A stretch of DNA of 56,865 nt from an uncultured Bacilli bacterium (GTDB lineage: Bacteria; Bacillota_I; Bacilli_A; RFN20; CAG-288): the NCBI GenBank assembly GCA_944371605.1, contig CALVXU010000009.1, forward strand, positions 1 to 56,865, in the 5' to 3' direction. The position numbers and the translations under genes were made by a program. Positions within the stretch are counted from its first letter, which is position 1, and each line of letters begins with the position of its first letter. Below the pieces are notes generated by a model. The model saw nothing but the letters and a program-made list of their open reading frames with translations. It was not told the DNA's origin and made no database searches. Of the stretch, positions 18,380-29,431 are shown one piece after another.

Positions 18380-19185
18380 TTAGATATCGTCTCCTTAATA
18401 GCACAAGTATCAATGGAAACCTGCTCTTTCTTTTCAATGCTGATGTGATATTCTCTTTCCAAAAAAGAATAACCATTCTCTGATACTTTCTTAGTCAATG
18501 AAAAGTCACCTTCCAAAACAATCTTTCCATCGACCATGATAGCTGAGCGATTCGGCTTGATTAAATCATAGAGTTTATCATAATGGGAAATGATAATAAA
18601 TGTTGTACCTTGTGCACGCAAATCATTGATCACTTTAGCGATGAGATTTAAAGCATCGACATCCAATCCAGAATCGATCTCATCTAAAAACGCGATCGAA
18701 GGCTTCAGCAAAAGCATCTGTAAAATTTCATTACGTTTTTTTTCACCACCTGAATAACCTTCATTCAAAATGCGAGAAGCCATGTTTGAATTCAGTCCGA
18801 CTTGTTCATAAGCTTTAGTAGTCTCTTTATAAAAGTTATAAAGAGAAATCGGTTTTTCACTATGTGAATTAATGGCAGAACGAAAAAAATCCATTGTGAC
18901 TACACCAGGAACATCAGGTGGATTTTGAAAAGCTAGAAACATTCCTTTCTTACTTCTCAAATCAGGAGTGAGCGTCAAGATATCTTCCCCATCCAAAAAG
19001 GCCTGACCTTCAGTGACATGATAATGTGGTGAACCCATCAATGTGTTCAAAAGCGTCGATTTACCATGTCCGTTAGGCCCTAATAATGCTATGCAATCAC
19101 CGGCATGAATATTTAAATTCACCCCTTTTAATATTAGATTTGACTCAGCTTGACAGGATAAATTTTGGATAGATAACTCTTTCAT
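18376..19185 (-). CDS. sufC: SufC ATPase of the SUF scaffold
   Basis: ABC-type ATPase that drives SufB-SufD rearrangement. 269 aa. Walker A is GPNGHGKST (36-44), the signature is YSGGEKKRNEIL, Walker B is IAFLDEIDSGLD and the H-loop is IIISHYDKL. The EIDSGLD motif is diagnostic of SufC. The start lies 7 nt after AGGAGG. It is the first gene of sufCDSUB-mnmG, with a recognisable promoter just upstream. The C-terminal ~20 residues extend beyond the usual end. Confidence 0.97.
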   Translation of the reverse strand: MKELSIQNLSCQAESNLILKGVNLNIHAGDCIALLGPNGHGKSTLLNTLMGSPHYHVTEGQAFLDGEDILTLTPDLRSKKGMFLAFQNPPDVPGVVTMDFFRSAINSHSEKPISLYNFYKETTKAYEQVGLNSNMASRILNEGYSGGEKKRNEILQMLLLKPSIAFLDEIDSGLDVDALNLIAKVINDLRAQGTTFIIISHYDKLYDLIKPNRSAIMVDGKIVLEGDFSLTKKVSENGYSFLEREYHISIEKKEQVSIDTCAIKETISK

Positions 19186-19211
19186 ATCGCCTCCTAAAAT
19201 TAGCGTTTATT

Positions 19212-19240
19212 ATTTTAAATATAAAACAGATATTGAGCAA
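19212..19240 (-). promoter_or_regulatory. Promoter of sufCDSUB-mnmG
   Basis: On the minus strand: TTGCTC (19235-19240), 17 nt, TAAAAT (19212-19217). The sufC ATG at 19185 is 26 nt downstream, with AGGAGG between. No obvious operator palindrome was seen. Confidence 0.6.
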
Positions 19241-19256
19241 GGAATATGATAATAAA

Positions 19257-19667
19257 CTAAATACCTTTACGGATAGAATCGGCTAACAGAAGCAAATCAT
19301 GCTCACCGATCTTCTGTGGAGGTAAAGACAATTCAAGTCCATCGTTATCATAACGTGGGATTACATGGATATGAAAATGCATAACAGATTGTCCAGAAGA
19401 AGCCCCCACATTAGTGATGACATTAATTCCGGTCGCTCCCAATTGAGAAATCTGAGCTTGAGCGATGAGCTGAGCTACCGAGAACAGATGTGAAAGGATA
19501 TCTTTAGGGCAAGTGGTCATATCGCGAAAATGCTCTTTAGGTAAAACTAATGTATGACCTTTATTCGCCGGATTGATATCTAGAAAAGCTAAAGCGATAT
19601 CATCTTCATAAACCTTATAACAAGGTATTTCACCACGAGCGATTTTACAAAATACACAAGAATCCAT
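19257..19667 (-). CDS. hit: HIT-family nucleotide hydrolase
   Basis: Small phosphoramidase or nucleotidyl hydrolase of the histidine-triad family. The catalytic motif is HFHIHVIP and the N-terminal zinc-like CVFCKI pair is present. The start is ATG 19667, because CGGAGG (19677-19682) is 9 nt upstream and the protein then begins in the family manner (MDSCVFCKIARGEIP). An in-frame extension to 19709 has no support. 136 aa is typical. The terminator of the upstream lipoprotein gene ends only 5 bp before its ribosome site, leaving no room for a separate promoter. Confidence 0.92.
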   Translation of the reverse strand: MDSCVFCKIARGEIPCYKVYEDDIALAFLDINPANKGHTLVLPKEHFRDMTTCPKDILSHLFSVAQLIAQAQISQLGATGINVITNVGASSGQSVMHFHIHVIPRYDNDGLELSLPPQKIGEHDLLLLADSIRKGI

Positions 19668-19687
19668 TTTGATAAACCTCCGATTGT

Positions 19688-19717
19688 AAAAAGGAGAAGG
19701 CCTTATCACCTTCTCCT
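19688..19717 (-). terminator. Rho-independent terminator after the lipoprotein gene
   Basis: AGGAGAAGG (19692-19700) pairs perfectly with CCTTCTCCT (19709-19717) around an 8-nt loop, followed on the minus strand by TTTTT. It sits 24 bp after the stop at 19741 and immediately before the hit ribosome site, so it could act as an attenuator for hit. Confidence 0.8.
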
Positions 19718-19740
19718 ATATTTTAAGCTATAAATAAAGT

Positions 19741-21456
19741 TTATTGAAGAGAGATTGTCGGATATTGAGTCTCATCATCATAAGGTGATTCGGTGCGGAA
19801 AAGTTCAGGATAATTAGACTTCATATATTCTAAGAAACCATCATCAGAGTATTTGATATCTCTAACTCTTCTCAACCAGTAGACGATAGCCTCAGTTTTA
19901 TAAGAACCAGTAGTAGACATCACATAAGCGACTTCTCTACCGATCTGCTCTCTCTTTTCATCAGTGTCATAGATAGAAGTAGTGCTAGATTTGGACATCG
20001 ATTGAGTGTTGATGACATCTAAGATTCTGACTAAATAATAAGTGCGAGAATCCTTATCATAGAAGATGATATCATCAGGAGTAAGAGTGTCACCAGAACC
20101 AGGAGTAGCAACAGTGTTAGCAACAGTCAAATAACGATAACCATCTGCACCATAAGTGGTGATGTCGTAATTATTAGTGCCTGGATTAGCCTTCATGTTC
20201 GCGATTTCAGTCTTATCAATCGTGATATTAGTGGAGAAGATACGATCAGAGATAGAAGTAGGAATACCGCTGACGCCATCGCTTTGGAGATAGATGCCAT
20301 TTGTGACTAAATCAGTGGTGGCGATATCGTCGATAGCACGTCTGACACCAGTAGTGAAATCATAAGTATAAGAACCGGTATAAGTCGATTCTAAGGAAGT
20401 GTCAGCTAAGTTCATATTATTTTGACCATCGATGAGTTTCTTTTGATCATCAACGACCTTACCAGCTAAAGTACCATAATAGGTATAAGTGCTATCTTCT
20501 CCTGAATCAACGATGAGATTATGTTCTTTCATCCAATTCTCTTCTTCAGAGCTGAGTTTGACTGAATCATATCTATCTGAATATTGATCAGGATCTTCAT
20601 CGCCTTGATCGATATTATCAGCGACTTCTTGAGTGATTCCTTTCCATAATCTAGAAAGAATTTCAAAGCCAGCATCAGATCCTTTATCACCAAAAACATA
20701 ATCGTTGACATAAGCATCTAATAAAGATTTAGCAGCACCAGGTTGATCTTCACGGTCTGTCAAAGAAATGATCTCGACATTTCTAGCATTAGAGTTACCG
20801 ATAGAAGAGTAAGAGACAGTGTAGATATACTCAGAGACTAAATAATTGATGCGCATATCTTCATAGAGATATTTCTCCATATATTTGATATATGCTTCTT
20901 TATTCCCTTTGAAGACATCATCGAATTCAAGTTCAGGGGTGACTAAAACACCAGCTGGATCAGGGTTAGAAGTCAATGGATCTTCAGGAAGAGTAAAAGC
21001 TCTCTTCAAAGAATCAACATAAAGCTTTTCTTTGAACAGATTATCTTCTTCATAAGTGCCGTTCTTAGAAATGCTTAAGAGATTATCTTCAGCACGATTT
21101 AAAAGGTTATCTCCAGCATCAGTCGGATAAGTACCATCAGCGACCGATCCCTCATAATCATCGTTGATGACGTTGACGACATCCGAGCCATCAGTACCAC
21201 CAGTATTATCATGAGCGATAGTTGAAAGCTTTAATAAGGCTTGATTTAAAGTCTTCTTATAGACACTATCAGAATCAGTCAAATTGTCATAGTATTCTTC
21301 TTTGGTACCTTGAACGACATCATCAGATAAATTAGGGAATAGATTTTCTTCGTAATCAGAAGGTAATTTAATCTGTTCAGTGCTACAGGAAGCTAATGTG
21401 AAAAGAGCGATTCCTGATAACAGCAAGGATAACTTTTTCTTTTTATCTTTCAACAT
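19741..21456 (-). CDS. Large lipoprotein, partner of the PrsA-like protein
   Basis: The start is ATG 21456: GGAGG lies 9 nt upstream, and the product then begins with a classic lipoprotein signal (KKKK, hydrophobic stretch, LASC lipobox, Cys24). 571 aa, exported and acidic, rich in Asp, Tyr, Thr and Ser. The N-terminal region after the Cys (NLFPNLSDDVVQGTKEEYYDNL) is predicted helical. A late segment (DDIIFYDKDSRTYYLVRILDV) recalls the end of PrsA-type foldases. I see no parvulin domain. It overlaps the preceding PrsA-like gene by 14 nt and is coexpressed with it. A chaperone-like role beside PrsA is inferred only from that context. Confidence 0.7.
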   Translation of the reverse strand: MLKDKKKKLSLLLSGIALFTLASCSTEQIKLPSDYEENLFPNLSDDVVQGTKEEYYDNLTDSDSVYKKTLNQALLKLSTIAHDNTGGTDGSDVVNVINDDYEGSVADGTYPTDAGDNLLNRAEDNLLSISKNGTYEEDNLFKEKLYVDSLKRAFTLPEDPLTSNPDPAGVLVTPELEFDDVFKGNKEAYIKYMEKYLYEDMRINYLVSEYIYTVSYSSIGNSNARNVEIISLTDREDQPGAAKSLLDAYVNDYVFGDKGSDAGFEILSRLWKGITQEVADNIDQGDEDPDQYSDRYDSVKLSSEEENWMKEHNLIVDSGEDSTYTYYGTLAGKVVDDQKKLIDGQNNMNLADTSLESTYTGSYTYDFTTGVRRAIDDIATTDLVTNGIYLQSDGVSGIPTSISDRIFSTNITIDKTEIANMKANPGTNNYDITTYGADGYRYLTVANTVATPGSGDTLTPDDIIFYDKDSRTYYLVRILDVINTQSMSKSSTTSIYDTDEKREQIGREVAYVMSTTGSYKTEAIVYWLRRVRDIKYSDDGFLEYMKSNYPELFRTESPYDDETQYPTISLQ

Positions 21457-23476
21457 GACAAAGAGCCTCCATTTCACCATTTTGACCATAGGATCCGCTT
21501 TGGAAGTAAGAGACACAAACAGTCGGGACTACTCTCTTAGGAGCATAATCTTCAAAAAGGTTAAGTTGACGGATATAGCTTTCCCAAGAGGAATTTAAAC
21601 TATCGATATTGCTTGTCTCACTGCTCTCACGAGTATATTTGATGTAGTCTTCAATCAAAGTTTGAATCTCTTCTTTATTATCACCTAAAGCATCATAGAA
21701 AGAAGTGTTATTATGAGTTTCTTGATAAGTGGTGAGATTCTTTTCAAATAATTTGAAGTCATAGTTAGCATCAGAATCAGTGATTGATGTACGAACATTT
21801 TCGATACGAGAATTATAAGTGGTATTGGAATCGTGATCAGCTCTCACATAATTGACATAGGAAGGATGAGTGTTGTAATCAAAGGAATCAGCCTCTGAAG
21901 CGTCTTCAGCATTGGAAGGAACATTGACTCTCCAATATTTATAGGAGTTTTCTTTGTCCACAAATGGATTCTCTTTGACAACAATAAAGTGAATGCCTTG
22001 ATAACCAGAACTAGAAGAATCGTCTGAACTTGAACCAGTACCAGCTCTTGTGACGATGATCGGATCACCGTATTCATCAACTAATATCTGTTTGCTGCCA
22101 CTGACAGGAGAGATTTCAGCTGTTTTAGACTCACTATCTGCATAAGTATAGGCGACCAAATTATCAGATACATTAGTAACCGTTTTAAATTTGCTATCAG
22201 AAATGCGTCCGAATTGAGCCATGACATAATCGTATTCATTGATTCTGCTCATCAAAGCAGGATTAGAAGCTGCTTCAGCTCTCATCTCACTGATCTGAGT
22301 ATAGCTCTTGCCATAGACAGCATTGACATCTTTCAAGAAATTAGCCTCATAATCGGCTTTATCGTTATAGATGAAAGAGACAGAATGGTTATTGAAATAG
22401 TTGTTAAATAAAATATTTCTTGGATATTGTGTTTCAGAAGTATAGGAAACTCTTTCACCGCTATCAGCACTTTCTTGATTTGCGACATATCCGAGTCTAA
22501 ACGCAACTGACAAAGGAATTCCATACGCTTTACCTTGACCGATTTCAGTAGAACCGATATCAGTAGCGACTGGGCTATCATGTCCTTCGCCTGAAGCTGC
22601 GCCAGGAACTTGTAATGACACTTTCAAATCATCATCATCCTTAGTTTCAGGATTGATGAAGGCATCATATGCATATATACCTAATTTAAATTCGTTGACA
22701 TAGTTAGTGGTCTTTGTCAAAGCTGCACCAGATGAGCCGCCTAAATCACCATATGAATCAGAAGAAGAATCATCTGAATAATCTCTAGCGACATTACCAA
22801 AGGTAGTGGTCGAAGCTAACGATGAAACAACGGTGAAAATCTGGTTAGCATCTGTGCTTGAGATATGACCATCCCAAATACCAGTACCACTGGAAGTAGA
22901 ATCAGCATCTAATTGCACTAAGACATGTGAAACATGATATGGCGCGGACTCTTCGACAAATTCTTGGGTGTCTGCTTTAGAAATATAGTAATATCCACCA
23001 TCAGCATCATCGCTTCTAACATCGACATAATATGAAGTTGAATTGACTTCATTTTGTCTTTGAGCGATAAGCTTTGCACGATATTCGTCCATATTATCGA
23101 CATTTTCTTCTTCAAAAGTCGCCTCTTGTTCCTCTTTGTAAGAAGTGTTGTTAGTCTCAGCGTTATCTTTCCAAGTCTGTTCCTGGTCATCGATTTTACC
23201 ATCAACATAACTGGTGATAGCAGAGTTGACAGGTGTTACAATTTGAGCCAAAACATTTTTAGCTGTGTTGTAATAAGCTTGCGCAGAAGCTTGTTCACCG
23301 TCAAAAAGCTGATAAATCTCATCATAGGTGTACTCTTTGCCACCGATATTAACGATGACATTATCCTTCCAAGAAGCATCCGGATAAGTGTATTCGGATG
23401 TGCTACAGGAAGCTAGAACACCGGCGATAAGCACCACACTCATCGCTAAGGAAAAGGCCTTTGTCCCTTTATTCAT
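21443..23476 (-). CDS. PrsA-like parvulin foldase lipoprotein
   Basis: Surface-anchored folding factor. The signal peptide has an LASC lipobox (Cys24). A SurA/PrsA-type N-terminal segment (NVIVNIGGKEYTYDEIYQLF) follows. A parvulin-like stretch runs from about residue 178: HVSHVLVQLDAD..., then ANQIFTVVSSLASTTTFGNVARDYSDD and YGDLGG. These are the family's 'HILV', 'F..lA...S.D' and 'GDLG' elements, interrupted by Ser/Thr/Asp-rich insertions. 677 aa is more than twice the length of B. subtilis PrsA; the C-terminal half is unassigned. The start has GAGGAGG 6 nt upstream, and a strong promoter lies at 23525-23553. It probably assists secreted proteins after translocation. Confidence 0.75.
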   Translation of the reverse strand: MNKGTKAFSLAMSVVLIAGVLASCSTSEYTYPDASWKDNVIVNIGGKEYTYDEIYQLFDGEQASAQAYYNTAKNVLAQIVTPVNSAITSYVDGKIDDQEQTWKDNAETNNTSYKEEQEATFEEENVDNMDEYRAKLIAQRQNEVNSTSYYVDVRSDDADGGYYYISKADTQEFVEESAPYHVSHVLVQLDADSTSSGTGIWDGHISSTDANQIFTVVSSLASTTTFGNVARDYSDDSSSDSYGDLGGSSGAALTKTTNYVNEFKLGIYAYDAFINPETKDDDDLKVSLQVPGAASGEGHDSPVATDIGSTEIGQGKAYGIPLSVAFRLGYVANQESADSGERVSYTSETQYPRNILFNNYFNNHSVSFIYNDKADYEANFLKDVNAVYGKSYTQISEMRAEAASNPALMSRINEYDYVMAQFGRISDSKFKTVTNVSDNLVAYTYADSESKTAEISPVSGSKQILVDEYGDPIIVTRAGTGSSSDDSSSSGYQGIHFIVVKENPFVDKENSYKYWRVNVPSNAEDASEADSFDYNTHPSYVNYVRADHDSNTTYNSRIENVRTSITDSDANYDFKLFEKNLTTYQETHNNTSFYDALGDNKEEIQTLIEDYIKYTRESSETSNIDSLNSSWESYIRQLNLFEDYAPKRVVPTVCVSYFQSGSYGQNGEMEALCHVER

Positions 23477-23524
23477 GTGTGTCCTCCTCGTTGAATAGCT
23501 TAATCACAGAGAATAATCTTTACT

Positions 23525-23553
23525 AATATAGTAGTTTGCTACTCTCTTTTCAA
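23525..23553 (-). promoter_or_regulatory. Promoter of the PrsA-like lipoprotein operon
   Basis: On the minus strand: TTGAAA (23548-23553), 17 nt, TATATT (23525-23530). The spacer contains a small inverted repeat, AGTAG-tttg-CTACT (23530-23543), that could be an operator. Confidence 0.65.
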
Positions 23554-23566
23554 GAATAACATTTTC

Positions 23567-23595
23567 TTAAGATATCACATTAGCTATGCTAAAAT
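23567..23595 (+). promoter_or_regulatory. Extended -10 promoter of parAB
   Basis: TTAAGA (23567-23572, weak), 17 nt, then TGC-TAAAAT (23587-23595), an extended -10. Only 7 nt separate the -10 box from ATG 23603 and there is no Shine-Dalgarno, so transcription should begin at or next to the start codon. Confidence 0.55.
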
Positions 23596-23602
23596 AAATA
23601 TC

Positions 23603-24391
23603 ATGACTGAAATAATTACAATCACTAATCAAAAAGGTGGGGTCGGTAAGACGACAACTGCCTATAACTTAGCCTCCTCTCTCTCGCGCTATAACAAACG
23701 TATTTTATTAATCGATCTCGATCCACAAGGCAATTGTTCACAAGCGATCGGCATTGATTCTACTGTTTTAAAAAGAACCGCCACTGATTTATTATTGGGA
23801 ACTGCTGAACTGAGAAAGATCATTAAAAAAACGCCATTTAATAATATTTACCTCATTCCAGCGAATCTATCTTTAGCGATGGTTGAATCGACATTGATCA
23901 ACAATCATCAAGATACAAAAATCACTCTTCTAAAAGAGCGATTAAATGACAAAGAAATTCAACTGTATGATTTTGTCATCATCGATTGTCCACCTTCACT
24001 AGGATTTTTGTCTTTGAATGCTTTGACAGCTGCTGAAAGTCTAATCGTTCCAGTTCAATGCGAGTATTTCGCTTTGGATGCATTAGCGCAATTATTAGCA
24101 ACTATCAGCCGAATACAAAGAAACTCCAATCATGAATTGGAAATCATGGGCTTGCTTCTCACGATGTTTGATCCGCGAACTAAACTATCTACAGATATCG
24201 CTCAAGAAGTGCGAAATTCTTTTAAAGACCATGTCTTTACTTCGATAATCCCTAGAAATGTCTCCATCCCTGAAGCCATCGCTAAGGGTTTGCCTGTCAA
24301 TCAGTATAAACCTGGTTCATCTGGTTCTTTAGCCTATATGTCTTTAGCTAGAGAGGTCATGGCTTATGTCGAAAAAAAAGAGAAGAACTGA
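23603..24391 (+). CDS. parA: ParA/Soj chromosome-partitioning ATPase
   Basis: 262 aa. Deviant Walker A is QKGGVGKTTTAYNLA near the N-terminus, Walker A' is LLIDLDPQGN, Walker B is FVIIDCPPSLG. It lacks the extra N-terminal DNA-binding domain of plasmid ParA, so it is of the short chromosomal Soj type. It works with ParB in segregation and control of replication initiation. It overlaps parB by 26 nt. The start codon has no ribosome site and lies 7 nt from an extended -10 box, suggesting a leaderless mRNA. Confidence 0.95.
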   Translation: MTEIITITNQKGGVGKTTTAYNLASSLSRYNKRILLIDLDPQGNCSQAIGIDSTVLKRTATDLLLGTAELRKIIKKTPFNNIYLIPANLSLAMVESTLINNHQDTKITLLKERLNDKEIQLYDFVIIDCPPSLGFLSLNALTAAESLIVPVQCEYFALDALAQLLATISRIQRNSNHELEIMGLLLTMFDPRTKLSTDIAQEVRNSFKDHVFTSIIPRNVSIPEAIAKGLPVNQYKPGSSGSLAYMSLAREVMAYVEKKEKN

Positions 24392-25160
24392 GCTCAACCA
24401 ACTCATTGAAAAATATAAACGCTATTCATTAGTTGAAGAAGTTGAAAAGAGCTTACAGGAGAAGAAAGGGATTTTTTATTCTTCAAACGAATTATTCCTT
24501 TCAGATTTATATGAAGAAAAATACTATGATTTAAACGCTTATTCTTCTCTTTTAGAATCGATCAAAAAAGATGGCTTGCTCTATCCTTTAATCATCGTGA
24601 AACAAAACGATGGTTTTGAGATCATCAATGGCGCAAAGCGCTTTCTTTTAGCTAAAAAATTAGGCATTGAAAAATTGCCCTGTTTTTTAATCAATTTATC
24701 TGGAAAACGAAAAGTATCATACATCGTCGAAAATATCATCGCTGAAAATGATTCACCATTATTGAAAGCGCACTGCTTTTATACTCTGTCCCACAAATAT
24801 CATTATTCTGATATCGAAATCGCCAAAGAAGCCAATATTTCATTAGCACAAGAGAAAAATCTCAAACGGTTGCTCAACCTGCCTGAGTTTTTAAAAAAGG
24901 CACTGAATTCTTTTCAGCTCTCTTATAGTGAAGGAAGGGCCTTATTAGACTTACCTCTTGAAAAACAAAAACAGCTATTCGAGGAGCTAAAGGCTAATAA
25001 ATTATCAGTCAGAGACTTAGAAAGAGAGAGGCGTCAATATTTTGGAAAAAAAAGCACCACTAAAATCTCTTTGAATAATAAAACGATCAAAATAAAATTC
25101 ACAAGCGAAAAAGAAGCTGAAAAAGCTTTTAGCCGATTAAAGAAGCTTTATGTCGATTGA
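24366..25160 (+). CDS. parB: ParB/Spo0J-like protein with degenerate CTPase motifs
   Basis: 264 aa, directly after parA. The ParB N-terminal fold is visible (LLESIKKDGLLYPLIIVKQNDGFEIINGAKRFLLAKKLG), followed by a helix-turn-helix (about 147-170) and a small C-terminal dimer domain ([22 protein letters not shown]). The CTP-binding and hydrolysis motifs differ from standard ParB: GERRxRA reads GAKRFLLAK (residues 89 onward) and ENxxREDL reads ENIIAEND (122-129), losing the arginine. The usual box I (IPxxxIxPNPxQPR) is not recognisable. It either binds nucleotide differently or has lost CTP switching. The 3' end overlaps the convergent queH by 32 bp. No exact parS site was seen by eye in the window. 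Confidence 0.82.
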   Translation: MSKKKRRTELNQLIEKYKRYSLVEEVEKSLQEKKGIFYSSNELFLSDLYEEKYYDLNAYSSLLESIKKDGLLYPLIIVKQNDGFEIINGAKRFLLAKKLGIEKLPCFLINLSGKRKVSYIVENIIAENDSPLLKAHCFYTLSHKYHYSDIEIAKEANISLAQEKNLKRLLNLPEFLKKALNSFQLSYSEGRALLDLPLEKQKQLFEELKANKLSVRDLERERRQYFGKKSTTKISLNNKTIKIKFTSEKEAEKAFSRLKKLYVD

Positions 25161-25788
25161 CCCATTCTTCACGTTCTTTCAAAGAGACATAGCATCCGCA
25201 ATAATTCTGGCGATAAATATCATATTTTTTTGCGATTCTAATCCCTTTTAACTGCCCATCTTCTTTTTTGAAATCCGAATAAATATATTTAGTGCGATAT
25301 TGTTTTTCTAATTTTTCAGCTAATTCATTCAACTCTTTAGATGGCTTTTTACAAGAGACAGTCATCACGGTCGTAAAATAATCAAAATGATGTTTGTCAG
25401 CATAGCGATAAGCCTGTGACAAACGATAGGCATGACATAAAGAACAAGTCTTCCCGCCTTCATAATCATCGCTGCGATTTTTAAACAATTCTTTATATTC
25501 CTCAAATGGTTCATTGATTAAAACCACACGTGGTGCAAAATGTTCATCATCGCTATAATGCTTGACCAATTTTTCTAAATTGAACAATCTTTTTTGATAT
25601 TCGCTCTCAGGCTGAATATTCGGATTGATAAATCCGATAGTCAAATCAAAATGAGCAGCTAAAATAGACATCGGATATGCTAAGCATGGCCCACAACAAG
25701 CGTGTAAAAATAGGGTTGGCTTCACATTCACATCTTTTATTTTTTCGATGAAATTTTTAAATTCTTGATTATAGTCTCTCATCGTCAT
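25129..25788 (-). CDS. queH: Epoxyqueuosine reductase QueH
   Basis: Final step of queuosine synthesis: reduces epoxyqueuosine to queuosine in tRNA (the non-QueG enzyme, formerly DUF208). The Fe-S and metal cysteines are present as [15 protein letters not shown] and YCGCYVS. The ATG at 25788 is preferred over the TTG at 25812, but neither has a clear ribosome site; translation is probably coupled to queA, which it overlaps by about 20 nt. 219 aa from this start. It forms a block with queA and tgt. Confidence 0.92.
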   Translation of the reverse strand: MTMRDYNQEFKNFIEKIKDVNVKPTLFLHACCGPCLAYPMSILAAHFDLTIGFINPNIQPESEYQKRLFNLEKLVKHYSDDEHFAPRVVLINEPFEEYKELFKNRSDDYEGGKTCSLCHAYRLSQAYRYADKHHFDYFTTVMTVSCKKPSKELNELAEKLEKQYRTKYIYSDFKKEDGQLKGIRIAKKYDIYRQNYCGCYVSLKEREEWVNRHKASLIG

Positions 25789-26854
25789 CTGTGATAAACA
25801 TACTATCTCCAAAAGAGAAAAAACGATATTTTTCTTTAACCGCGTGAGCGTAAGCTTTTAAGATATAGTCACGTGAAGCTAAAGCCGATACGAGCATCAC
25901 GAGAGTTGACTTCGGAAGATGAAAGTTAGTGATCAGCCCAGATACAGCTTTGAATTTAAAACCAGGATAAATGAAAAGCTTAGTATCACCAGCACATTCT
26001 TTAAACGTGTGGTATTTATCTATAATCGTTTCCAAAGTTCGTGTGGATGTCGTGCCAATAGCGATGATTCTTCTACCTTCTTCTCTAGCCCGATTTAATC
26101 TAGCAGCAGTCTCCTCATCCATATGATAATATTCAGAATGCATGTCATGTTCACGGATATCATCGCTTTTAACCGGTCGGAAAGTTCCTAACCCGATATG
26201 AAGAGTGATATCTAAAACTTCAACGCCCATTTCTTCCAATTCTCTGAATAGCTCAGGTGTAAAATGAAAGCCAGCAGTCGGAGCAGCAGCAGAACCTTCG
26301 ATTTTTGCATAAACTGTTTGATAACGAGAATTATCACCTAGTTGTTTGTGAATATAAGGCGGTAAAGGCATCTTACCTAAACTGTCCAGAACCTCTAAAA
26401 AAATGCCTTGATACTCAAATTTAAACAACCTTAATCCTTCTTCTTTTATTTCTAAACAAGTCGCTAATAATTCATCGTGTTCACCAAATGATATCACGGT
26501 TCCGACTTTGACAACACGGGCATTGCCAACCAAGCATTCCCAAACATCTTTTTGACCTGCGATTTCATGCAAAAGAAGCACTTCGACATGAGCATGAGTC
26601 TCTTTTTTGAAACCTAGTAGTCGCGCCGGAATAACTTTGGTGTTATTTCTGACTAAGACATCACCCTTTCTCAAATAGTGTTTGATGTTATAAAAATGTT
26701 CTTCATCAGTTATTTTCCCAGTGTTTTTATTTAAAACCAACAGACGCGACTCATCTCTTTTATCAGCAGGAGACTGGGCGATCAATTCCTCAGGCAAATT
26801 ATAATCATAAGAAGAAAGCGAATAGATATCGTAATCAAATCCTTCAGTATTCAT
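25769..26854 (-). CDS. queA: S-adenosylmethionine:tRNA ribosyltransferase-isomerase QueA
   Basis: Adds the epoxycyclopentanediol part to 7-aminomethyl-7-deazaguanine in tRNA, using SAM. 361 aa. Family motifs: [21 protein letters not shown] at the start (seen in two pieces), [14 protein letters not shown], the conserved [26 protein letters not shown] and [17 protein letters not shown]. The start has an AGAGG-type ribosome site. It lies 3 bp after tgt. Confidence 0.97.
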   Translation of the reverse strand: MNTEGFDYDIYSLSSYDYNLPEELIAQSPADKRDESRLLVLNKNTGKITDEEHFYNIKHYLRKGDVLVRNNTKVIPARLLGFKKETHAHVEVLLLHEIAGQKDVWECLVGNARVVKVGTVISFGEHDELLATCLEIKEEGLRLFKFEYQGIFLEVLDSLGKMPLPPYIHKQLGDNSRYQTVYAKIEGSAAAPTAGFHFTPELFRELEEMGVEVLDITLHIGLGTFRPVKSDDIREHDMHSEYYHMDEETAARLNRAREEGRRIIAIGTTSTRTLETIIDKYHTFKECAGDTKLFIYPGFKFKAVSGLITNFHLPKSTLVMLVSALASRDYILKAYAHAVKEKYRFFSFGDSMFITDDDERL

Positions 26855-26857
26855 AAA

Positions 26858-29430
<2,573 letters not shown>

Positions 29431-29431
29431 T

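Noticed and set aside
25105-25150. AAGCTT-rich hairpin at the parB 3' end as a queH terminator
   Set aside because: The stem is short (7 bp, AAAGCTT/AAGCTTT) and self-complementary repeats of AAGCTT give several alternatives; too weak to call.
25862-25880. Partial parS-like CACGTG-containing sequence in queA
   Set aside because: Only the core TCACGTGA half matches; the flanking TGTT/AACA bases of parS are missing.
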